From Sporanaerobium hydrogeniformans (GTDB lineage: Bacteria > Bacillota > Clostridia > Lachnospirales > Cellulosilyticaceae), in contig NZ_PEDL01000014.1 of assembly GCF_002735925.1 (NCBI RefSeq), positions 33,686 to 97,685 on the forward strand: a DNA stretch of 64,000 nucleotides. Direction: 5' to 3'. This document shows positions 38,541 to 45,009 of the stretch, piece after piece. The notes under the pieces are model-generated. The model saw only the letters and a list, made by a program, of their open reading frames with translations. It ran no database searches and was not told the origin of the DNA. Both the position numbers and the translations under genes were made by a program. The stretch's first letter is position 1; each line of letters begins with the position of its first letter.

Positions 38541-39749
38541 ATGGAAGAATTAACTTGGAAGGGTTATGCTCGAAAAGATGGTCGCAAGGGCATTCGCAAC
38601 CGTTTACTTGTCATTTATACGGTGGAATGCGCTAACTTTGTAGCCAAACAGATTGCTCAAAGGGCTCAGCATATTGATGTGGAATGCGTTGGATTTTCAG
38701 GATGCACAGATAATGAATATGCTGTACGTATGTTGATTTCCCTTATTCGTCATCCCAATGTAGGGGGTGTACTTTGCGTAGGACTTGGCTGTGAATATGT
38801 TCAGCCAGAGCGTTTAGCCAAGGTAGCTAGAGAGGCAGGTAAAGAAGCAGACTGGTTCTTTATCCAAGAAGTGGGTGGAACAGAAGCGAGCATTACAAAA
38901 GGGATTTTAAGTGTGCAAAATATGCTAGAGGTTATGCAGAATGTACCTAGAGTAGATATGCGTTTTAAAGATTTAATAATTGGGGCCGAATGTGGAGGCA
39001 GTGACTACACCAGTGGTTTAGCAGGTAATGTGGTAGTAGGAAGACTGTATGATGATCTTGTGCAAGCAGGTGGAACGGCGATATTTGAAGAAATTGTTGA
39101 GGCCATTGGTCTTGTGGAGCTTCTAACAAATCGTGCAGCTACTAAGAAGGCAAAGGAAGAGCTTCAAATAACTTATGATAAAGCATTAGAGTACTGTAAG
39201 TCTGTAAGGCAATACTCAGTAAGTCCTGGTAATTTTGCAGGAGGGCTTTCTACTATAGAAGAAAAAAGTATGGGAGCGGTAATTAAAAGTGGTTCTGAAC
39301 CGATTCAAGGTGTGCTTAAAGTAAGTGAAGTCCCAAGAAGAGAGGGGTTATGGCTTCTTGATAGTACACCGGATCCCTACTGGATGCAATTTGGAATTAC
39401 TAATCCTAATGACAATGAAGGTCTTATGGCACTTCTTAGTACGGGGTGTCACCTACTTTTTCTCATAACAGGACGTGGGAATGTAGTAGGATCGGCTGTC
39501 TCGCCAGTCATTAAAATTACGGGTAATAGTGATACCTACGCCCATATGGAAGAGGATATGGATTTTGATGCAGGACGGGTGTTAAATGGACTTTGCACTC
39601 AGAGTGAACTTTGTGAGGATTTAAAGAAAATGGTGATAGATGTAGCTTCGGGTAAAATGACTAAAAGTGAAAAGCTAGGCCATAAAGAGTATTTTATTCC
39701 TTATAAATACCAACAAAAAGGCGTGATTAAGCGCTGTGACATAGAATAG
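38541..39749 (+). CDS. Altronate dehydratase large subunit (UxaA-family hydro-lyase)
   Basis: A 402-aa enzyme subunit of the UxaA/GarD C-terminal family. It opens with GYARKDGRKGIRNRLLVIYT, the family GxxRxDGRxGxRN signature, then has an iron-binding Cys pattern in LIIGAECGGSDYTSGLAGN and SPGNFAGGLSTIEEK. It should dehydrate altronate (or a similar hexonate) to 2-keto-3-deoxygluconate, with the SAF subunit from the preceding gene, 12 bases upstream. Splitting UxaA into two genes is seen in other Firmicutes. Confidence 0.9.
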   Translation: MEELTWKGYARKDGRKGIRNRLLVIYTVECANFVAKQIAQRAQHIDVECVGFSGCTDNEYAVRMLISLIRHPNVGGVLCVGLGCEYVQPERLAKVAREAGKEADWFFIQEVGGTEASITKGILSVQNMLEVMQNVPRVDMRFKDLIIGAECGGSDYTSGLAGNVVVGRLYDDLVQAGGTAIFEEIVEAIGLVELLTNRAATKKAKEELQITYDKALEYCKSVRQYSVSPGNFAGGLSTIEEKSMGAVIKSGSEPIQGVLKVSEVPRREGLWLLDSTPDPYWMQFGITNPNDNEGLMALLSTGCHLLFLITGRGNVVGSAVSPVIKITGNSDTYAHMEEDMDFDAGRVLNGLCTQSELCEDLKKMVIDVASGKMTKSEKLGHKEYFIPYKYQQKGVIKRCDIE

Positions 39750-39763
39750 AGGAGGAAAACAAA

Positions 39764-40534
39764 ATGTTTACAACTGAGAAATTATTTTCTCTAGAAGGGC
39801 AAATAGCGATTGTTACGGGGGGTTCTACAGGTCTAGGACTTGCTATTACCCGTTGCCTTATTGGAGCAGGAGCACGTGTAGCGGTACTTAGTTTAGAAGA
39901 ACCAAGTTTAGCAGAAGGAGCTTTAGCGGAGTTTGGTGATAAGGCAGTTTACTATCAATATAATGTAACAGATACCGACAAAGCACAAGAGATGGTAGAT
40001 AAGGTTATAGCCGAACAAGGTAATGTAAGTATTCTTATTAATAATGCAGGAAATCATTGCAAAAAGCCGATTGAAGAGATGACAGTAGAAGACTATTGTA
40101 GTGTATTAAACGTTCACTTAGTAGGAGCTTTTGCACTGACTAAAGCCCTAGTACCACATATGAAACAAAATAAAAAGGGAAGCATTATCTTTCAAGCAAG
40201 TATGACAAGCTATATTGGTCAGCCAGCAGTAGCAGGTTATGCCACAGCTAAAGCAGGTTACCTTGGACTTGTGCATACACTAGCTACAGAATGTGGACCA
40301 GATAATGTGCGCGTCAATGCCATTGCACCAGGTTGGATTGATACACCTATGTTCCGCAAGGCAACAGATAATGATGCACCACGTCTTAATAAAATCCTTG
40401 GACGTATCCCTATGAATAAGGTAGGAGATCCTATGGATATTGGTATGGCAGCAGTTTTCCTTTGTACGGATGCAGCAAAATATATTACAGGTTCTTGCCT
40501 TCCAGTAGATGGTGGCGCCCTTATTGGATTTTAG
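39764..40534 (+). CDS. SDR family oxidoreductase, second copy in the uronate operon
   Basis: A 256-aa short-chain dehydrogenase with TGGSTGLGLAIT at the N terminus, NNAGNHCKKPIEE near residue 89, YATAKAGYLGL as the YxxxK site near 159, and the ITGSCLPVDGG end. ATG 39764 has GAGGAGG. It is close in style to gluconate 5-dehydrogenase and fructuronate reductase SDRs. With the first SDR, it gives the operon two reductase steps. Confidence 0.9.
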   Translation: MFTTEKLFSLEGQIAIVTGGSTGLGLAITRCLIGAGARVAVLSLEEPSLAEGALAEFGDKAVYYQYNVTDTDKAQEMVDKVIAEQGNVSILINNAGNHCKKPIEEMTVEDYCSVLNVHLVGAFALTKALVPHMKQNKKGSIIFQASMTSYIGQPAVAGYATAKAGYLGLVHTLATECGPDNVRVNAIAPGWIDTPMFRKATDNDAPRLNKILGRIPMNKVGDPMDIGMAAVFLCTDAAKYITGSCLPVDGGALIGF

Positions 40535-40544
40535 GAGGTGAGTT

Positions 40545-41939
40545 ATGTTTAATGAAGAGCTTTTTTTGACAAATGAAACAAGTAAACATCTTTATCATAC
40601 TTACGCAGAAAAACTACCCATTATTGATTATCACTGCCATCTATTAGCAAAAGAAATTTATGAGGATAAAGAATTTGAAGATCTAGGAGAAATGTGGCTT
40701 GCACATGATCACTACAAATGGCGTGCTATGCGTACCTTTGGTATTGATGAGCGTTTTATCACAGGAGATGCCTCCTATTACGAAAAGTTTATGGCCTTTG
40801 CAGCTATTGTGCCTCAGCTTATTGGAAATCCTATCTATATTTGGTGTGCATTAGAACTTAAGCGTTACTTCGGTATTGAGGAGCCTCTTTCTGCTAAAAA
40901 TGCAGAAGCCTTATATAATAAAACGAAAGCTCTTATCAAAGAAAAGCACATGACACCCAGTTGGTGCATGCAGGTATCTAACGTAGAAGTAGCTAGTACC
41001 ACAGAAGACCCAGCAGACAGTTTAGAATATCATCATAAATTGATGAAGGATTCTCGTTATACAACACGCATCTTATCAGCTTATAGACCAGACAAAGCTT
41101 TTTATTGTGAAAAGGCTAGCTTTTCACCTTATCTTCCTGTGCTAGGAAAGGCAGCAAACCAAGAAATCATCTCTTTTGCTACCTTAATGGATGCCTTAGA
41201 AACACGTCTCCTTGCTTTTAAAGAAATTGGAACCATGATTTCTGATGCTGGTATCGAGAGCTTTACATGGGCTGAGGCAAGTGAAGAGGAAGTTGAGACC
41301 ATTTTTCAGAAGGCGGTGAGAGGTGAAAAGCTTACAGCTCATGAAGAAGCTCAGTATAAAACAGCCTTTCTTTTAGGGATGGCAGAACTTTACCATAAAC
41401 ATGGTTTTGTCATGCAACTTCATATTGGAACCTATCAAGGGGCTAATAAGAGTAAGGAAGCTACTATCGGAGTGGCTACAGGCTTTGACTGCACCGATGA
41501 CAATACGGCGGTACAAAGTGTAGGTGCTCTTTTGGATACTCTTACCAAGCGTGGTACTTTGCCTAAAACGATTTTGTATCCTCTTAATGCAGTACAAATC
41601 GAAACCTTTGCCATTTTAGCTGCTGCCTTTTGTGAGGGTGGAACGAGGGCAAAAGTACAGCTTGGTGCACCTTGGTGGTTTAATGATCAAGCCTATGGGA
41701 TTAACCGTCAATTTGAGGCTATTGCAAATCTATATCCTATCAGTTTATCTGTAGGGATGCTAACAGATAGTCGCAGCTTTTTAAGCTACCCACGTCACGA
41801 GCTCTATCGCCGTGTACTTTGCAATTATTTAGGTATATTGGTAGAACGTGGGGAATACTTTTCAGATGAAGAAGAGCTAGCAGAAGTAGTTCACAATATT
41901 TGTTATGCCAATGCTAAAGAATACTTTGGACTTGAATGA
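40545..41939 (+). CDS. uxaC: Uronate (glucuronate/galacturonate) isomerase UxaC
   Basis: A 464-aa TIM-barrel enzyme of the amidohydrolase superfamily that converts D-glucuronate to fructuronate and D-galacturonate to tagaturonate. The metal-binding HxH is IDYHCHLLAKEI near residue 27, with MRTFGIDERFITG soon after; LHIGTYQGANK, GAPWWFNDQAYG and MLTDSRSFLSYPRHELYRR are typical UxaC segments. The length is normal. It starts 10 bases after the SDR, with AGGAGG, and closes the operon at a strong terminator. This is the clearest marker that the operon handles hexuronates. Confidence 0.95.
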   Translation: MFNEELFLTNETSKHLYHTYAEKLPIIDYHCHLLAKEIYEDKEFEDLGEMWLAHDHYKWRAMRTFGIDERFITGDASYYEKFMAFAAIVPQLIGNPIYIWCALELKRYFGIEEPLSAKNAEALYNKTKALIKEKHMTPSWCMQVSNVEVASTTEDPADSLEYHHKLMKDSRYTTRILSAYRPDKAFYCEKASFSPYLPVLGKAANQEIISFATLMDALETRLLAFKEIGTMISDAGIESFTWAEASEEEVETIFQKAVRGEKLTAHEEAQYKTAFLLGMAELYHKHGFVMQLHIGTYQGANKSKEATIGVATGFDCTDDNTAVQSVGALLDTLTKRGTLPKTILYPLNAVQIETFAILAAAFCEGGTRAKVQLGAPWWFNDQAYGINRQFEAIANLYPISLSVGMLTDSRSFLSYPRHELYRRVLCNYLGILVERGEYFSDEEELAEVVHNICYANAKEYFGLE

Positions 41940-41968
41940 TTAAGAGCGTTCAATAAAGATTTATTAAA

Positions 41969-42014
41969 AAATATCCCCTAAATCTTATTTTTCTAGAAGA
42001 TTTAGGGGATATTT
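41969..42014 (+). terminator. Terminator of the uronate operon
   Basis: Perfect 18-bp inverted repeat, AAATATCCCCTAAATCTT (41969-41986) with its complement at 41997-42014, 10-base loop, then TTCTT. The rest of the 41940-42256 gap holds no gene I can support; a 48-codon open frame there (42066-42212) lacks a ribosome site. Confidence 0.88.
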
Positions 42015-42256
42015 CTTAATAGAACATAAGATGCTCTATAAATAGACGGCTATACCGAACAAAGAATGCTTTGTTCTATTCTAAGAGACAGGCATATCTC
42101 TGCGTGGAAGCCTGTATCATTGGTAGATAGATTAATGACGCTATTATTTGAAAATCAGCATAAAAAATACGGTCAAGTCGTCGTAGTTCTTTGCCACTGT
42201 GAAATTCTTTGATTTATATGGTTAGTTGCTGCTTGATTTCGTATTGTTTTAAAAGG

Positions 42257-42796
42257 CTATAGAGTATTTAGAAGCTGTTGATATTGAATATATTTTTGGA
42301 TATAAAGTTTATTGCAAAAAGCAAGTACGGTGCTACGGATAAGTCTAGTTTGATCGGTTTTCTTACTTGCAATGTGAGGCATAGGAATTCCGTTAGGCGA
42401 AAAAGTAGCTTGAATACAATTTTCTAGATCGGTGCAAAAGTAGTCATAGGCTACGTGTATAGGATAAGTTTCTATCTGTATTTTAATTAAGGCACAAATC
42501 TCATGAATACTAAGCATTTTTTTGAAAACACACACAACGATTAAATACATCATATGATTTTTAGAATATTTTTTGTTGGTAGAAGGAGATACAATACCTT
42601 GTTGTACATAATTATTAATCATAGCATTGGTAAGGATTTTATCATCCTCATCTAAATAAAAGGGGGTAAGAATTTCACTAATAAATAAAATGACTTGGTC
42701 TACATAGAGGTCGATAGTAGGCAACTCGTTATATCTGGGGCAATGAAATTCTAAAATATTGGTTACAAAAGTAGATTCTTCAAAAATAGTTTGCAT
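42257..42796 (-). CDS. DUF1836 domain protein, putative DNA-binding regulator
   Basis: A 179-aa protein of the DUF1836 family. The central part has a helix-turn-helix-like arrangement (LTNAMINNYVQQGIVSPSTN then YSKNHMMYLIVVCVFKKML) recalling MerR-type regulators. The ATG 42796 follows AGGAGG. It is divergent from a degV gene and the gap between them holds a near-ideal palindrome over the degV promoter. A regulator of that gene is therefore plausible but unproven. Confidence 0.8.
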   Translation of the reverse strand: MQTIFEESTFVTNILEFHCPRYNELPTIDLYVDQVILFISEILTPFYLDEDDKILTNAMINNYVQQGIVSPSTNKKYSKNHMMYLIVVCVFKKMLSIHEICALIKIQIETYPIHVAYDYFCTDLENCIQATFSPNGIPMPHIASKKTDQTRLIRSTVLAFCNKLYIQKYIQYQQLLNTL

Positions 42797-42861
42797 AATA
42801 ACCTCCTATTATTTTGAATGTAGCATACTATTTATAGAGTGTCAATAATTTAAAAAATGAT

Positions 42862-42890
42862 TTGACATTATAAGGGGAATGATTTAATAT
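42862..42890 (+). promoter_or_regulatory. Promoter of the degV gene
   Basis: TTGACA (42862-42867), 17-base spacer, TAATAT (42885-42890): optimal spacing for the main sigma factor, 48 bases before the ATG. Confidence 0.8.
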
Positions 42891-42916
42891 AGTATTAAAA
42901 ACTATATTAAATCATT
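42878..42916. promoter_or_regulatory. Large palindrome over the degV -10 box
   Basis: Arms AATGATTTAATATAGT (42878-42893) and ACTATATTAAATCATT (42901-42916) are perfectly complementary with a 7-base centre. The left arm contains the -10 box and the expected transcription start falls in the centre, so this reads as an operator rather than an RNA hairpin. Confidence 0.65.
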
Positions 42917-42937
42917 TTTGGATTTACAGGAGGGCTT

Positions 42938-43798
42938 ATGAATAAAGAAAAGATTGCTATTATGGTAGATTCATGTACAGATGTACCTAAGGAGTATCGT
43001 GAAAAATATAATATGTATGTTATCCCTCTAATGATTATTTACAAAGATAAAGAGTATTATGATGGGATAGATATTACACCAGAAGATGTTTACGCACGCT
43101 TTGCCAAGGAGATTCCTTCAACCTCCCTTCCAAGTCCAGAAATCACATACAATACCTTTAAAAAGATTCAAGCAGATGGCTATAAAAAGGTAATCGTCAT
43201 TTCTATTTCTAGTGGACTCAGTAATACGTATAGCATGGTTTCAAGTACTGCTAAAGAACTTGAAGAGCTTGAGATTTGTGTGATTGATACAAAGAATATT
43301 GGAATAGGTGCTGGGTTTAGTGCTATTATGGCGGGAGAGCTTATTGAGAAGGGTTTGGATTTTAAAACAGTTTGCCAAAAGGTACAAGAAAATGTAGAGC
43401 ATACTAGAATTTATTTCTGTGTCTCCACCCTTGAATATCTAAAAAAAGGTGGACGAATTGGGTTAGTAACCTCTATTTTAGGAACAGCTCTTGACTTAAA
43501 GCCAATTATTTCTTGTAATGAAGAGGGAGTTTATTACACAGTAGCAAAGGTAAGAGGTAGGGTAAAATCTCTTAAAAAGGCACAGGAGTTAGCTGTAAAT
43601 ATGGCTAAGAATTATGAGAAGTATAATATCACTATCATGCATGGTAATGCTAAGGAAGAAGCAGATAAGATTGCCGAAGAGCTTAAGACATTACTTCCAG
43701 GTGTTAATGTTTGTGTGGAAGGACAAATTACGCCAGCACTTATTGTGCATACAGGTCCTGGTCTTATAGGAATTGGCGTGCAACGTGTGAATTGGTAA
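42938..43798 (+). CDS. DegV family (FakB-type) fatty-acid-binding protein
   Basis: A 286-aa protein that should bind a fatty acid and present it to a FakA kinase. Features are IMVDSCTDVPKEYREKYN at the N terminus (DegV DSxxD), TSLPSPEITY near 67, the SISSGLSNTYS lipid-binding loop near 94, and STLEYLKKGGRIG near 165. The C-terminal domain ends HTGPGLIGIGVQ. ATG 42938 follows AGGAGGG. No FakA is present in the window. Confidence 0.92.
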   Translation: MNKEKIAIMVDSCTDVPKEYREKYNMYVIPLMIIYKDKEYYDGIDITPEDVYARFAKEIPSTSLPSPEITYNTFKKIQADGYKKVIVISISSGLSNTYSMVSSTAKELEELEICVIDTKNIGIGAGFSAIMAGELIEKGLDFKTVCQKVQENVEHTRIYFCVSTLEYLKKGGRIGLVTSILGTALDLKPIISCNEEGVYYTVAKVRGRVKSLKKAQELAVNMAKNYEKYNITIMHGNAKEEADKIAEELKTLLPGVNVCVEGQITPALIVHTGPGLIGIGVQRVNW

Positions 43799-43850
43799 AA
43801 TCATTTTTGCCTCATTGAGGTATAATAGACTTAATGAATGAAATATAAGT

Positions 43851-43985
43851 ATTGTTCCAGCAGTTACTCGTAAAATAAAGGGGTACGTCAAAAAAGAGGG
43901 ACTTATCTATTTTACGAAAGATACTCATGCATCTGAATACTTAGAAATATGAGAGGGATGCAAGCTTCCAATTACACATTATGTA
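43851..43985 (+). pseudogene. Decayed fragment of a nicotinamidase-like (isochorismatase-fold) gene
   Basis: Read in one frame this stretch gives IVPAVTRKIKGYVKKEGLIY, then FTKDTHASEYLEI, a TGA stop at 43950-43952, then EGCKLPITHYVKK. Order and spacing match the PncA core IVP...Y...IIFTrDTH..YL..qEG..LP..HC. The N-terminal catalytic Asp region and the C-terminal Cys region are both missing, there is no start codon, and the motif His-Cys is HY. It is a short remnant, not a working gene. Confidence 0.55.
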
Positions 43986-44093
43986 AAAAAACCAAATAAA
44001 TGCCTTGGCAGCTATGCCAATGTGCCAAGTAGAACTTATAAATGGGTAAGTGAAAATTCTTATAGATTCTTAAGTCAATCATGTGAATCAGGC

Positions 44094-44122
44094 TTGACAA
44101 TAAGCCTTGTGTAGACTATACT
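44094..44122 (+). promoter_or_regulatory. Promoter of the cold-shock gene
   Basis: Consensus TTGACA (44094-44099), 17-base spacer, TATACT (44117-44122). It predicts a 5' UTR of about 125 bases. Confidence 0.85.
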
Positions 44123-44152
44123 AATAAAGTAATTGGTATATTGTTTATAGAT

Positions 44153-44210
44153 TTCACATGTTATTAGAGATTATATAAATAACTCCATATAATCTGTAGT
44201 AATATGTGAA
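44153..44210 (+). promoter_or_regulatory. Long 5' UTR hairpin of the cold-shock mRNA
   Basis: Arms 44153-44176 and 44187-44210 pair over 24 positions (21 Watson-Crick, 2 G-U, 1 mismatch) with a 10-base loop, AAATAACTCC. ATTTTTATTT follows. It lies 45 bases before the cspA-type start and may act as an attenuator or a temperature-responsive structure. Confidence 0.65.
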
Positions 44211-44255
44211 TTTTTATTTACAACAACTACAAAATTCGCATAAGGAGGTACCGGC

Positions 44256-44453
44256 ATGACAGGTACAGTTAAATGGTTTAACGCAGAAAAAGGTTTTGGA
44301 TTTATTTCTAGAGAAGGTGGAGATGATGTATTCGTACATTTCTCAGCTATCCAAGGTGATGGATTTAAATCTCTTGAAGAAGGACAAACAGTAAATTTTG
44401 AAATTACTAAAGGTCCTCGTGGCGCTCAAGCTGAAAATGTAACAAAAGCATAA
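44256..44453 (+). CDS. Cold-shock protein, CspA family
   Basis: A 65-aa single OB-fold protein that binds single-stranded RNA/DNA. RNP1 is KGFGFISRE (about 13-21) and RNP2 is VFVHFSAI (about 28-35); the sequence [13 protein letters not shown] is canonical. The start follows AAGGAGG. The gene has its own consensus promoter, a long structured 5' UTR and a terminator, as expected for a cold-shock mRNA. Confidence 0.97.
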   Translation: MTGTVKWFNAEKGFGFISREGGDDVFVHFSAIQGDGFKSLEEGQTVNFEITKGPRGAQAENVTKA

Positions 44454-44473
44454 TTTTTATGACCTTTAGAAGG

Positions 44474-44519
44474 GCTACTGTAAAGGTGATTATTTAATCA
44501 CACTTATAGTAGCTTTTTT
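44474..44519 (+). terminator. Terminator of the cold-shock gene
   Basis: Hairpin with outer stem GCTACT/AGTAGC (44474-44479 and 44508-44513), inner GTGATT/AATCAC, then T6. Confidence 0.85.
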
Positions 44520-44578
44520 GTTTTTGATGAAAAGCTGTATAAGAGAGTGTAGTAATATTATTTTCTAGCTATATTTAC

Positions 44579-44607
44579 TTGAAAGTATATAAAAAATGAT
44601 ATATAAT
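44579..44607 (+). promoter_or_regulatory. Promoter of the ABC-F leader and gene
   Basis: TTGAAA (44579-44584), 17-base spacer, TATAAT (44602-44607). Predicted start near 44614, giving a leader of nearly 400 bases before the ABC-F gene. Confidence 0.8.
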
Positions 44608-44639
44608 AACGCTAATAATTTTAAGAAAAGGAGAAAGAA

Positions 44640-44660
44640 ATGAAGACAATCTTAGCTTAA
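44640..44660 (+). CDS. Six-codon leader peptide upstream of the ABC-F gene
   Basis: ATG AAG ACA ATC TTA GCT TAA encodes MKTILA and has a strong ribosome site (AAAAGGAG, 6 bases upstream of the ATG). Such short peptides precede many antibiotic-resistance ABC-F genes, where drug-stalled ribosomes change RNA folding. Its last ten bases (CTTAGCTTAA, 44651-44660) are perfectly complementary to 44725-44734, so a ribosome sitting here would alter the fold. Confidence 0.6.
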   Translation: MKTILA

Positions 44661-44679
44661 AAAAACGAAACTTTTGTTT

Positions 44680-44866
44680 AATAAAATAAGAGGCAATACC
44701 TTATTTTGTTATGCAAAAAATAAGTTAAGCTAAGAGCATTCCTATGTCTTTGTTTTCTTTTTTTATAGGATATAAAAGAACCTATGAAGTCCTAGCCATT
44801 AAGCAGTAGGAGCTTAAAATATTAAGCAATCACTGCTTAAAGCAGTTGAGTAAAAACTAGGGGACT
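44680..44866 (+). promoter_or_regulatory. Structured leader RNA between the leader peptide and the terminator
   Basis: Three helices are visible: AATAAAATAAG (44680-44690) with CTTATTTTGTT (44700-44710), the leader-peptide pairing 44651-44660/44725-44734, and TTAAGCAGT (44799-44807) with ACTGCTTAA (44832-44840). AGTCCTAG (44788-44795) can also pair with CTAGGGGACT (44857-44866). Which of these are mutually exclusive with the terminator I could not establish. Confidence 0.5.
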
Positions 44867-44887
44867 ACTAAAGAATATAAAATGAGA

Positions 44888-44927
44888 AGACTGTAAGTGA
44901 ACGGAATGTTCATTTACAGTCTTTTTT
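44888..44927 (+). terminator. Intrinsic terminator (attenuator) ahead of the ABC-F gene
   Basis: Stem AGACTGTAAGTGAAC (44888-44902) with GTTCATTTACAGTCT (44908-44922), 15 pairs including one G-U, 5-base loop, T6 at 44922-44927. It lies 82 bases upstream of the ABC-F start with no gene stop nearby, so it should block read-through unless regulated. Confidence 0.85.
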
Positions 44928-45009
44928 AGATAATAAGGGATAAAGGCTTTTTAAACAGGCTTAACTTCAGAGTATAACGAAATAAATAGCCTTATTTTGA
45001 GGTGAAGAA

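Noticed and set aside
42066..42212. 48-codon open frame after the uronate operon
   Set aside because: No ribosome site, a stop directly upstream and no recognisable motif; may be decayed coding sequence but not supportable.
44741..44770. U-rich stretch after the first leader helix of the ABC-F gene as a terminator
   Set aside because: The helix ends about 12 bases before the T-rich stretch and the closest pairing CCTAT/ATAGG is too weak; the stem at 44888-44922 is far better.
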